Assembly: GCF_001050375.1 (NCBI RefSeq)
Contig: NZ_KQ130482.1
Location: 636,954 to 700,953, forward strand
Direction: 5' to 3'
DNA: 64,000 bases
Source of the DNA: Catenovulum maritimum
GTDB lineage: Bacteria; Pseudomonadota; Gammaproteobacteria; Enterobacterales; Alteromonadaceae
The first letter of the stretch is position 1. Every line of letters begins with the position of its first letter. Shown piece after piece: positions 9,765 to 18,208 of the stretch. Both the position numbers and the translations under genes were made by a program. The notes beneath the pieces are model-generated. The model did no database searches. It was not told where the DNA came from and saw only the letters and a list, made by a program, of their open reading frames with translations.

Positions 9765-9837
9765 GAAAGCTATTTAACCTCAACTCGATGTATGGTTATT
9801 TAAGCGATCTAGATCGCCTAAATAGTTTATAGCTTTC
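9765..9837 (-). terminator. Nested inverted repeats downstream of the TauE-like gene
   Basis: Outer arms GAAAGCTAT (9765-9773) and ATAGCTTTC (9829-9837) enclose a 28-bp palindrome with one mismatched pair (9797-9824, centred on CTAG). It begins about 30 bp past the exporter's stop codon. It may be a terminator or a structured 3' end. Confidence 0.45.
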
Positions 9838-9866
9838 ATAATTCTTCGTTTAATGTCTAACTTAAT

Positions 9867-10673
9867 TTATCTAAGCATATTTGCAGCCATAGCGAATAAC
9901 AAAATAGCGAATATTTTCTTAATGATGGAAACGGGCAAATATTGAGTGGCTTTTGCCCCTAAAGGCGCAGTAAACCAAGAGGTACAGACAATACCAAATA
10001 AAGCGGGAAGATAAACAAAGCCAGCGAAACCCTCTGCTAAATTTAAATGTTTATTGCCAGTGCTGATGTAGCCAACGGAGCCAAACAAAGCGATAACGAT
10101 GCCACAAGCAGCAGCGCAGCCAATGGCTTTTTTCATGTCGATCGAAAAATACGTTAACAAAGGAACTAGTAAGGCGCCGCCACCTATACCTATCATAGCC
10201 GCTAAACTACCTATAATAGAGGTTAAAAGGGTTAATAGGCCTTTATTTGGCATTGGTCGATCTGTGGTATTTGTACTTTTAGTACCAAGCAGCATTTTTA
10301 GGCCTATCAGTAATACGCTAATCACAAAGACCCAACGAACAATTTTTTCTGGTAACAAAGCCGCCATAAAGCCACTGATAAGGGCGCCAATTGCTACCCC
10401 AGTCATAATCCATGGCGCAATATTCCATGGCACATTTTCGTTTTTATGATGCGCTATGGCCGAAGAGGTTGACGTAAATAAGATAGAGGCGAGTGAGGTT
10501 GCAATAGCCGTGACAACCACTAAATCCGCGGGCAAAACTTCAAACTCTAGTAAAATAATACTGAGTATAGGCACAATAACTAAGCCGCCACCTATACCTA
10601 ATAATCCAGCTAAAAAACCAACTGCACTGCCTAATATAGCGCAGCTTAAAATCAACAACCCCAACTCATTCAT
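9867..10673 (-). CDS. TauE/SafE family (TSUP) membrane exporter
   Basis: Predicted inner-membrane transporter of the TSUP family, whose known members move sulfite, sulfonates or related anions. The 268-aa protein is almost wholly hydrophobic, with about eight membrane segments in two homologous halves. Each half opens with the family motif (LLGIGGGLVIVP near residue 25 and MIGIGGGALLVP near 162). The length is normal for the family. It is alone in its transcription unit, divergent from the methionine synthase genes. Export of sulfur released by the nearby sulfatases is possible but only a guess from location. Confidence 0.88.
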   Translation of the reverse strand: MNELGLLILSCAILGSAVGFLAGLLGIGGGLVIVPILSIILLEFEVLPADLVVVTAIATSLASILFTSTSSAIAHHKNENVPWNIAPWIMTGVAIGALISGFMAALLPEKIVRWVFVISVLLIGLKMLLGTKSTNTTDRPMPNKGLLTLLTSIIGSLAAMIGIGGGALLVPLLTYFSIDMKKAIGCAAACGIVIALFGSVGYISTGNKHLNLAEGFAGFVYLPALFGIVCTSWFTAPLGAKATQYLPVSIIKKIFAILLFAMAANMLR

Positions 10674-10916
10674 TCAATGACCTTTCCAATATTTTGTTAA
10701 AACTGCCGTTAGCTTAACGGTTTAAATTAGGCTTAAGTTGAATTTAATTCATGATGGGTTTGAAATAAACTCGATTTTATTCATCTAGAGTTAGGCGTAT
10801 AAATTACACATCGCTCTTAGTTAGGATGAAATCCAAATGGTCATCTTGAAAAGAGCACTCATTAAATTCAAGTTTTAACTTGTTACGCTTTTATTATCTT
10901 AAACGGATGCCAAGAC

Positions 10917-11897
10917 ATGAATAACACAGATTTCACTTATACCATTAAGCGCGTTAGTTTCGATGAAAATTATCAACCATCGGATAATACCCGTATTACT
11001 ACTAATTTTGCTAATTTAGCGCGCGGAGAAAGCCGCCAACAAAATTTATCCAAAGCATTAAGCATGATTAATAATAGATTTAATGCATTAGCCCCTTGGG
11101 ATAATCCAAAAGCAGATCGTTATTCTATTGAACTTGAAATTATTCATGTTGATATCGATGTTGAGGGTAAAGGCGAAACTTTCCCAACGATTGAAATTTT
11201 AAAAACCAATATTATTGATCATGTCTCAGGTAAACGAACGGATGGGATTGTTGGTAATAACTTTTCTTCTTATGTTCGTGATTACGATTTTAGTGTGCGT
11301 TTGCTCGATCACAACAAGAGCCAAACACAATTTAGTATTCCGGATAACTTTGGTGAATTACATGGAAAAATGTTTCAATCATTCTTAAATTCAACGTCTT
11401 ATAAAGAGAACTTCGCCAAACCACCAGTGATCTGCCTGAGTGTTTCGGATAACAAAATTTATCACAGAACAGAGAATCAGCACCCTGTTTTAGGGGTTGA
11501 ATATAAGCCAAACGAATCCTCATTAACTGAGCTTTATTTCACCAAAATGGGTTTAGATGTGCGTTACTTTATGCCACCAAATAGCGTAGCACCTTTGGCA
11601 TTTTATTTTATTGGCGACTTATTGACTGATTACACTAATTTAGAGCTGATTGGCACTATCAGCACTATGGAAACATTTCAAAAAATCTATCGACCTGAAA
11701 TATACAATGCAAATGCCATTGCCGGCAGGTGTTATCAGCCTAATTTAAAAAACCAAGATCATTCTCTCACTCAAATTAATTATGACAGAGATGAGCGTAG
11801 TCGCTTGGCTATCGAGCAAGGTAAATTTGCTGAAGAAAATTTTATGAAGCCATATCGCAGGCTGCTAGAAAGCTGGTCCGCTAACTATGCACTGTAA
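10917..11897 (+). CDS. mesX: MesX (DUF1852), partner of folate-independent methionine synthase
   Basis: 326-aa soluble protein of the DUF1852 family. Genetic work by Price and colleagues on core methionine synthases showed that MesD needs a DUF1852 protein and oxygen to make methionine without methyl-folate or cobalamin. The gene directly downstream here, on the same strand 85 bp away, is a MesD-like synthase, the expected pairing. No signal peptide or membrane segment is seen, so it is cytoplasmic. I identified it from overall sequence character and context (start MNNTDFTYTIKRVSFDENY, conserved NFARG-like and SYVRDYDF stretches), not from a catalytic motif, as none is established. Confidence 0.8.
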   Translation: MNNTDFTYTIKRVSFDENYQPSDNTRITTNFANLARGESRQQNLSKALSMINNRFNALAPWDNPKADRYSIELEIIHVDIDVEGKGETFPTIEILKTNIIDHVSGKRTDGIVGNNFSSYVRDYDFSVRLLDHNKSQTQFSIPDNFGELHGKMFQSFLNSTSYKENFAKPPVICLSVSDNKIYHRTENQHPVLGVEYKPNESSLTELYFTKMGLDVRYFMPPNSVAPLAFYFIGDLLTDYTNLELIGTISTMETFQKIYRPEIYNANAIAGRCYQPNLKNQDHSLTQINYDRDERSRLAIEQGKFAEENFMKPYRRLLESWSANYAL

Positions 11898-11982
11898 CTA
11901 CCAGACCCTGTCTGTATTTCACAATAAAAACGCAGCGAAAAACCTAGCTCAACCAATAGCCGTATAGAGAAAAGAACTTATT

Positions 11983-13029
11983 ATGACAAAATTTAAAACA
12001 TTATTACCCACTTCAACTGCTGGTAGCCTGCCAAAACCGAGTTGGCTCGCTGAACCTGAGAAACTTTGGTCACCTTGGAAATTACAAGATGAAGCTTTAA
12101 ACGAAGGTAAACAAGATGCACTAAGAGTTGCGTTACAAGAACAAGTACATGCAAATATTGATATTGTCAGTGATGGTGAGCAAACGCGTCAGCATTTTGT
12201 AACTACTTTTATAGAGCATTTAACAGGCGTTGATTTTGAAAAACGTAAAACAGTTAAAATTAGAGACAGGTATGATGCTAGCGTGCCGACAGTTGTGGGC
12301 GCCGTTAGCCGTGAAAAACCTGTGTTTGTAGAGAGTGCTAAATTTTTACGTCAACAAACCGATCGACCGATCAAATGGGCTTTGCCTGGTCCAATGACAA
12401 TGATAGATACCTTATATGATGATCACTTTAAGAGTCGTGAAAAATTAGCATGGGAATTTGCCAAAATTCTAAATCAAGAAGCTAAAGAATTAGAAGCTGC
12501 TGGTGTAGATATTATCCAATTTGATGAACCAGCATTTAATGTGTTTTTTGATGAAGTAAACGACTGGGGAATTGCCTGTTTAGAGCGGGCAATAGAGGGG
12601 CTGAAATGCGAAACTGCGGTACATATCTGTTATGGTTATGGCATCAAAGCTAATACAGATTGGAAGAAAACTTTAGGCTCTGAGTGGCGACAGTACGAGC
12701 AAGCGTTTCCTAAACTTCAGCAATCGAATCTGGATATCATTTCTCTAGAATGCCACAACTCTCATGTTCCTATGGACTTAATTGAGTTAATTCGTGGCAA
12801 AAAAGTCATGGTAGGTGCGATAGATGTTGCGTCTAATCTGATTGAAACGCCGGAGCAAGTCGCCAATACTTTACGAAAAGCACTAAAGTTTGTCGATGCA
12901 GATAAACTCTACCCAAGTACCAATTGTGGTATGGCGCCATTATCTCGCGAAATCGCGAGAGGAAAACTTAAAGCGTTAAGCGCAGGCGCAGCCATTGTCC
13001 GAAATGAACTAAAGCTGACACTTGCTTAG
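11983..13029 (+). CDS. mesD: MesD-type core methionine synthase (MetE C-terminal domain family)
   Basis: 348-aa methionine synthase that has only the catalytic barrel of MetE and lacks the N-terminal folate-binding half. It opens with LLPTSTAGSLPKPSWL, typical of the family. The zinc ligands are visible: H214 and C216 in HICYGYG, E256 in SLECHNS, and C315 in STNCGMAP. The methyl donor for the MesD family is unknown; it needs DUF1852, which is encoded immediately upstream. The two genes form a clear operon. It has no evident link with the polysaccharide genes around it. Confidence 0.88.
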   Translation: MTKFKTLLPTSTAGSLPKPSWLAEPEKLWSPWKLQDEALNEGKQDALRVALQEQVHANIDIVSDGEQTRQHFVTTFIEHLTGVDFEKRKTVKIRDRYDASVPTVVGAVSREKPVFVESAKFLRQQTDRPIKWALPGPMTMIDTLYDDHFKSREKLAWEFAKILNQEAKELEAAGVDIIQFDEPAFNVFFDEVNDWGIACLERAIEGLKCETAVHICYGYGIKANTDWKKTLGSEWRQYEQAFPKLQQSNLDIISLECHNSHVPMDLIELIRGKKVMVGAIDVASNLIETPEQVANTLRKALKFVDADKLYPSTNCGMAPLSREIARGKLKALSAGAAIVRNELKLTLA

Positions 13030-13074
13030 TTTTAAGGTGACCAGAGTGAGTAATTCGGGTTCAAGTTAAAACAG

Positions 13075-13110
13075 AGATTAAAGGATTAGCCTAATATAGT
13101 TCTTTAATCT
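13075..13110 (+). terminator. Hairpin after mesD
   Basis: Arms AGATTAAAG (13075-13083) and CTTTAATCT (13102-13110) lie 45 bp past the mesD stop. The AT-rich stem and lack of a T-run make this a weak candidate. Confidence 0.35.
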
Positions 13111-13280
13111 AAAGTGAGTTAGGGATAGGGCGGTAGCAGTTTGTAACTATCACCTCGATTAATTTGGAATTTTTACTCTTGATTATATTTCAGCTATCTT
13201 TAGCATATTTTATTCGCTTGTGTTGGCACCATATGCTAGCGAATTAAAGCTTTGAACAGTCACGGTTAAACGTTGTAAAG

Positions 13281-13571
13281 ATGAACTCAGACAAGTTAAT
13301 TTCAATTTTGAGCAAACACTCGATTAAGAAGAATATTGTCGAGTCTGATTCCATTGTTATTGATTTAGAGCTTAATGGTGATGATTTTGATGAATTATAT
13401 TTCGACCTTATCGACAACTATGGAATAGATTTGAAAAAGCTAGGCCATATTGAAAAATGCATTCATTCAGAAGGTGAGTTGCTTGATATGCTTTTTCCTT
13501 GCAAATGGTTATTACATAAAATAGGTTTACGGAAGCACCGGCAAGACGAATTTTACAGCCTCTGCTCGTAG
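13281..13571 (+). CDS. Small DUF1493-like protein
   Basis: 96-aa acidic protein. The stretch DLELNGDDFDELYFDLIDNYGIDL resembles the acyl-carrier-like DUF1493 family (a GDD.DE...F...F.VD pattern followed by a C-terminal basic segment). Function unknown. No strong ribosome-binding site is seen. Immediately after its stop, another frame stays open for about 33 codons (SGSYRIRKVSLVERLADGS) to 13661 and looks coding-like, so the locus could be a remnant of something longer. Isolated between mesD and the PL gene. Confidence 0.5.
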   Translation: MNSDKLISILSKHSIKKNIVESDSIVIDLELNGDDFDELYFDLIDNYGIDLKKLGHIEKCIHSEGELLDMLFPCKWLLHKIGLRKHRQDEFYSLCS

Positions 13572-13697
13572 CGGATCTTACCGAATTCGTAAAGTCTCGC
13601 TAGTGGAACGCCTAGCAGATGGTAGTTTGATATTTAGTGTTGAGGCGAATAGGTTTAGATAGTCGGGGTCGTATCTACTGATACGACCCGTTAATTG

Positions 13698-15044
13698 TTA
13701 GTAATAACAACGGTATTTTGATTTATCGCCGTTAGGATCTATTTGTTTGTATAGCGCTAGTGTGAAGCTATCAGGTTTTGGCATAATTAAAAAACACTGT
13801 GCGAGTTCACTGCGGTCTTCTTTAATGATTAGTGGCATTAAATCTTCAATTGCTTGTGCGTATTTATCATCACCATAGCGTTGATAAGCATATTGTAAGA
13901 AATAGTATAAACGGCCGCGGCGCATCTTTTTATCTTTAACATTTGCCCAATAACCTTCTTTTTTTATCGCTGGTAGTAAAAAGTCGATTGCTGTTTTTAA
14001 GCTGACACCGTTATCGATTTTATATTGCCAATAATCTAAGCCTAGTTTATCAGCGATCAGTGCAGCGAAATAGTAAGCTTCTAAATTGAACACTGAGTAG
14101 TGGAGAGGCCGAGTGCGTGCTAACTCATCTGGTTGCGCACCGGATGGTTCAACCTGTTTGCTTAATCTGTGTTTAAAGATTCGCTCGACATATTCTTTCG
14201 CTAATTTTTTGTTACCTGTATAAAGCGCATAGGCTGCGACTTGAGCTTCGCAATAGGTGCCATGGTTATTATGAGCATCACAAGCGCCTTGGCCTAATTC
14301 ATTTGTCAGTAACCAATTAAGATAATCACTTACCCATGCTTTAAACTTCAGTTCGTCCTGCTGAGAAAAGTGCGCTGAGTTGGTTAATAGTGTTACTTCA
14401 TCAATTAATCTAATAAACCAACGCGTTTCAATTACACCATAGATACGACCATCACTTTTACCTGGCACTGCTTGACCAAAAGTGAGTGAGGGATTCATAC
14501 GGGTTCCAGGGTTTAAAAACCAATTTTTGATATGAAGGGCTGCATGTTTAGCGTATTTTTCATCTTTTGTATAATAGTAGGCTAATGTTAAATCACTAAT
14601 TTGAAATAGCATTTCATTCATGATCGTTTTATCTGTGCCACCCGTCGAACTGGTTGGATTTACTTTGCCATCGCGTTTAATCCAAGGTAAGCCATCTGCT
14701 TTAGTCGGATCAGGCCACCAGTATGGGCCGATGCTAATGTAATCGTGTTTATCTCCGCTTGGCGGTGTGTGCGATTTATCCATAACAGAATAAGGCCCTT
14801 TAGTAAGTGCTTCATCTGCATGTGATATTAAGCGCTTAACCACTAATTGCCGGACAGGCTCGCCTTGAACATAATCTTGATAGCTATTATCTAGCCAATT
14901 AGAATCAAGATAAACTAAGCTAGATTTATTTGTTGAAGTTGGCGAAACAGCTGATTGTGAGTCTTTTACTGTCTGTTGGCAGCCACTAATCCCAATTGTC
15001 AAACCTAAGATCGAAGCAAGTAATGATGTACGCATCATTGGCAT
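13698..15044 (-). CDS. Alginate-lyase superfamily polysaccharide lyase (PF05426-like), lipoprotein
   Basis: 448-aa exported protein with a lipoprotein signal ending TIGISGC. The sequence matches the (alpha/alpha) toroid alginate lyase superfamily: YWWPDP at residues 108-113, a Gly/Asp-rich segment near GTDKTIMNEM, RWFIRLIDEV, and the His/Asn motif DAHNNHGTYC near residue 255 that carries likely catalytic residues. Length is normal for PL38/PL5-like members. Substrate cannot be read from sequence: alginate, glucuronan or another uronic-acid polymer. In a red-algal galactan locus its role is unclear. ATG at 15044 has AGG seven bases upstream. It follows GH86 on the same strand, but a hairpin separates them. 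Confidence 0.78.
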   Translation of the reverse strand: MPMMRTSLLASILGLTIGISGCQQTVKDSQSAVSPTSTNKSSLVYLDSNWLDNSYQDYVQGEPVRQLVVKRLISHADEALTKGPYSVMDKSHTPPSGDKHDYISIGPYWWPDPTKADGLPWIKRDGKVNPTSSTGGTDKTIMNEMLFQISDLTLAYYYTKDEKYAKHAALHIKNWFLNPGTRMNPSLTFGQAVPGKSDGRIYGVIETRWFIRLIDEVTLLTNSAHFSQQDELKFKAWVSDYLNWLLTNELGQGACDAHNNHGTYCEAQVAAYALYTGNKKLAKEYVERIFKHRLSKQVEPSGAQPDELARTRPLHYSVFNLEAYYFAALIADKLGLDYWQYKIDNGVSLKTAIDFLLPAIKKEGYWANVKDKKMRRGRLYYFLQYAYQRYGDDKYAQAIEDLMPLIIKEDRSELAQCFLIMPKPDSFTLALYKQIDPNGDKSKYRCYY

Positions 15045-15295
15045 AACTAAACCTAAAATAAATGTTAAATGTAAATAGATAATAAATTAAACTGGACTAA
15101 ATGTTTAATTAAATTAACAAGTATGAGTGATGTCGATTATAAATTTAACATTATGAGTATCAAAAAAGGCTAGTCACTCATAAATAACCAATAAACTAGA
15201 GCTAAATTAGTAACCATGGAAATTGATTGGAATGAATTAGAGTCTTTATATAAAAATCGAGATTAAATTCTGAGGAGTTTAGGATGGTTTTTACA
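15045..15295. other. Intergenic, upstream of the lyase gene
   Basis: AT-rich upstream region of the lyase. It has neither of the two shared operator or promoter elements. A 16-codon open frame on the plus strand starts at 15216 (MEIDWNELES), with no support beyond its presence. Confidence 0.5.
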
Positions 15296-15329
15296 CTGTA
15301 AGCCGAGGAGGGAAGTCCTCAGCTTACAG
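15296..15329 (-). terminator. Terminator hairpin after GH86
   Basis: CTGTAAGC-C-GAGGA and TCCTC-A-GCTTACAG form a 14-bp stem with one mismatch, 20 bp past the GH86 stop codon. On the minus strand it is followed by TGTAAAAACC. Confidence 0.55.
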
Positions 15330-15348
15330 CTATTATTGTGACTGGATA

Positions 15349-17751
15349 TTAAAAACTTCGGACTAAGGTTTTGCTACCATTAAATACTTGCAAGCTAGCA
15401 CTAGCAACTCGGCCACCAGTGTCTGCAAAAGTTAGACTGACTTTATTCGACGCTTGTAATAACGAGTAGTCGACAGGTATTTCTAACACACCGAAAAAGT
15501 TTACGCGTCCAGTTAAAGTAGAACCTTGTTTTTGGTCGTAGCCTCTGAAATTAGTTGGTACTGTGATTTGTGTACCGTTAACTTTTACCGTTGGTGTTAA
15601 TGACATACCGTGATCACGACCTACAGCGATTCTTAATACAGCTTCACCTTGGTTACCAATAACAACATCATTGATTGTGTATTCGATTTCTTTATTGGCT
15701 TCGATTGTTTTTAAATAGTCGGTGGCGTAATATTTTTTCTCTTGGATTTCTTCTGAAATTTGAACATCTTGTGTGTAGCTGACTTCGATTATCATAGTCG
15801 CTTCAGCGCCTAGAGAAACAACATTTGGCAATGTTTGGCTTTCAGTCGTTATTAAACTAGTTTCTAAATCAGCACCATCTAATGTTTTTAGATGTTTTAT
15901 TTTTACAGCGGAAACTTGGTTACCGTTTAAGCCTAGCGTATTTAATTTTACGTCTACATCGTTGAATTCCAAGTTATTTAGAATGACATAGGCTTTTTTA
16001 CCATTAACATATGAATCTACTTGAATGTCTAAATTCGATGACTTAGTTTCAACTCGAGTTCCATTTACATCAGACCATAGTTGATAAAACATAACAATGT
16101 CAGAATATACCCAGTCTTTTTGGCTAGTATCACCGGTTCTTTCAAATTCTTGAATCATTAAGCGAGGACCATACGGAAAATCATTACGGCCCCATTCTGC
16201 TTTTACTACAAAGAATGGAATTGATTTAGCAATTACGTCAGGACGTTCTAAAAATTGCACTAGCATGGAATTAGCTGCTCGTAGCTGGTATGTGTTGCGT
16301 CTTGGGCTCCAACCTTCTTTGTTTAAGCAATGAATTGCCGCACCGTATTCGGATATGACATAAGGCTTCATTGTACCTGTTGCTATTAGGCTATAGTGTT
16401 CCATCATATCCATGGTAGCTTCTGCGTTTGAACCTTTGCGATAGCGTTCGCTATTTTGAAAACAAGGGAAGTCGTATAGGTGGATTGAATAGAAATCCAT
16501 ATTGCTGCCGGCAATATCAATAAACTGCTTATCACGGTCAAACCAGCGTTGGAAGTTATCTTTATCAAAATCAGGGAAGGCAACAGTGTAACCGCCAACT
16601 AATATGTCACTATTTTCTGGTAATTTTTTAATCTCGGCGGCCACAGTATTATGGAATTCGTAAACAGTTGCTGGATCGACTCTATTAGAGCCGCTTCTAA
16701 CTGTGGTGAGGTCATATAGCGGTTCGTTCATTACCTCAAAATACTTTGGTTTTGGTTGACCTTGAGTGTCACCGCTTTGTTTGAAGAATTTAGCTAGGTA
16801 ATGGGCTAAATAATGACCTGTCGCTGTCCCCAATGGTTCATCGTTTGTATCTGTAGTTGAAAATGCCCAGTTTGTGTTATTAGCATTTACTGGGTTGATT
16901 AGCGTACCTTCAGGCCAATATGGGTGTTGTTGCGCACCAATGATAATATCTGTACCACGAGCTTCTTCGGCTCTACCATCTTGGTTCAGTTTTTTGACAT
17001 TGTTACTATATGCCCATTTGGTATCACCGCCTCTTTTAGCCACCAATGCTTCGTCGACAAAACCTGCTTTGTTAGCGTCTTCTGCGACATTACGTAAATG
17101 CCATTTATTACTACCGGTTTCACGACCAAAGTAAACATCATAGTTATTGACGAAGTTCAGCATTAAATCAGGATCTTTATTGGCAGCGTTTGCACTATGG
17201 CTGTCATTTTCACCCCAATCAGGCTCAATATGGGTTGCATGTATGGTGATGTATTTTTGTCTATCGAATGTTTCAAAGCCATTTATGCTGTGTTTGGTAT
17301 CTAAATTTATATCAACTTGCACACCCGGGAATGTCAAAGTCGTCACATCAAAGTTATCTGAAACGCCACCAATTGTCAGTTTAGCTAGGGTTGCATTGTT
17401 ATAATCGTTTGAGCTTGTTAAACGAACTCGGATGATTTGATTATTTTCTACTTGACCTTTAGTCGAAGTAAAAGGGCCGTTGTTAATTGAATATTCACCA
17501 CCGGTTATTTCGATATCTGTTTTTGTGTCAATGCCACTAATGGTAATGGGAGCGGAAATTATTTTAGACGCTAAAGCGACGCTTGTTTGATCGGTAAAGC
17601 TGAAAGCATTAGGTGTTGTGTCAGTTTTATCTGGTGGGGTCGTTGGGCTATCTGTGTCAGTATCAACGGATGCTCCCCCACATGCAGAAAGAGATAAAGC
17701 TAAAATAATTAAACTTGCTAGTTTTGTATATTTAGTGGTTGAGGTATACAT
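15349..17751 (-). CDS. GH86 beta-agarase/porphyranase, lipoprotein
   Basis: 800-aa secreted endo-hydrolase of family GH86, which acts on agarose or porphyran. It has a lipoprotein signal ending LSLSAC and an N-terminal bacterial Ig-like module (about 50-135). The TIM barrel opens at INLDTKHSINGFETFDRQKY. The acid/base is in FEVMNEP (E343) and the nucleophile in VISEYG (E468); HLYDFPCF and FFVVKAEWGR are other family-typical stretches. Two beta-sandwich domains follow, as in characterised members. The upstream region has the TGTTCATTGTTTACAAT site shared with GH50-1, 62 bp before the ATG. Choice between agarase and porphyranase is open. Confidence 0.92.
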   Translation of the reverse strand: MYTSTTKYTKLASLIILALSLSACGGASVDTDTDSPTTPPDKTDTTPNAFSFTDQTSVALASKIISAPITISGIDTKTDIEITGGEYSINNGPFTSTKGQVENNQIIRVRLTSSNDYNNATLAKLTIGGVSDNFDVTTLTFPGVQVDINLDTKHSINGFETFDRQKYITIHATHIEPDWGENDSHSANAANKDPDLMLNFVNNYDVYFGRETGSNKWHLRNVAEDANKAGFVDEALVAKRGGDTKWAYSNNVKKLNQDGRAEEARGTDIIIGAQQHPYWPEGTLINPVNANNTNWAFSTTDTNDEPLGTATGHYLAHYLAKFFKQSGDTQGQPKPKYFEVMNEPLYDLTTVRSGSNRVDPATVYEFHNTVAAEIKKLPENSDILVGGYTVAFPDFDKDNFQRWFDRDKQFIDIAGSNMDFYSIHLYDFPCFQNSERYRKGSNAEATMDMMEHYSLIATGTMKPYVISEYGAAIHCLNKEGWSPRRNTYQLRAANSMLVQFLERPDVIAKSIPFFVVKAEWGRNDFPYGPRLMIQEFERTGDTSQKDWVYSDIVMFYQLWSDVNGTRVETKSSNLDIQVDSYVNGKKAYVILNNLEFNDVDVKLNTLGLNGNQVSAVKIKHLKTLDGADLETSLITTESQTLPNVVSLGAEATMIIEVSYTQDVQISEEIQEKKYYATDYLKTIEANKEIEYTINDVVIGNQGEAVLRIAVGRDHGMSLTPTVKVNGTQITVPTNFRGYDQKQGSTLTGRVNFFGVLEIPVDYSLLQASNKVSLTFADTGGRVASASLQVFNGSKTLVRSF

Positions 17752-17812
17752 ATCAAATTACCTGATTACTTTGTAAAAAAATTGTGACTATGTGTATACA
17801 TGTTAATTTAAT

Positions 17813-17829
17813 TGTTCATTGTTTACAAT
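17813..17829. promoter_or_regulatory. Putative operator upstream of GH86
   Basis: TGTTCATTGTTTACAAT, 62 bp from the GH86 start. It differs from the GH50-1 upstream site (9351-9367) only at the two central bases. Confidence 0.45.
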
Positions 17830-18110
17830 GTTCGTTTGCGAGTTCGTATCTTTTTGCCTCAGTAAAATGAGATGATTTAAAGATTTTTATGTCTTTTAAT
17901 GAATGTAAATTGCATAAATATGAAGGGTTTTATGTTTTTCTTCTTGAGCTGATGTGCCATAGGTAAACAGGTTTTATTTAGTTTAAATATAGACTAGAGA
18001 GTTTGCTTGTATCTTCTATGCTAGTTAATTTGGCTGAATTTTAGGAGGTAACAAATTGTATTTGCCCAATTCAGCAGAGGAATTATTTATTTCGGGAAAA
18101 AGAGATACTG

Positions 18111-18160
18111 GGGTGTGTTGATGTTTGCTGAAAAATTGTACTCAAAAGATCAACACACCC
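18111..18160 (-). terminator. Inverted repeat after the FG-GAP gene
   Basis: Perfect 12-bp arms GGGTGTGTTGAT (18111-18122) and ATCAACACACCC (18149-18160) with a 26-nt loop, 49 bp past the stop. Confidence 0.5.
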
Positions 18161-18208
18161 TAGGTAATGGGGCTTAACTAGCCAGTCATTGTTTTGATTT
18201 TAGTCAAA

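Larger units (their letters stand above)
9233..9866. other. 634-bp gene-free stretch upstream of GH50-1
   Basis: Holds the GH50-1 promoter region, a TGTTCATTGTAAACAAT site near 9351, and a nested inverted-repeat structure at 9765-9837 beyond the TauE stop. Only tiny open frames occur (for example 19 codons near 9552). I see no conserved gene. Confidence 0.7.
17752..18208. other. Intergenic between GH86 and the FG-GAP gene
   Basis: Holds the GH86 promoter region with the shared operator-like site, and the terminator-like inverted repeat of the FG-GAP gene at 18111-18160. No gene is seen. Confidence 0.6.

Noticed and set aside
10099-10449. 116-codon plus-strand open frame opposite the TauE-like gene
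   Set aside because: Antisense to a membrane protein whose repeats and GIGGG motifs are clear; composition is that of a reversed hydrophobic gene.
10674-10916. Possible SAM riboswitch or MetJ box before mesX
   Set aside because: I looked for AGACGTCT-like repeats and for a riboswitch-like stem arrangement and saw none.
13698-15044. Firm naming as an alginate lyase
   Set aside because: The superfamily motifs are present, but substrate differs among its families and nothing else in the window concerns alginate.
16738-16770. GTGTCA copy inside the GH86 gene
   Set aside because: It is in coding sequence and no CAAT box follows at the required 21-nt distance.
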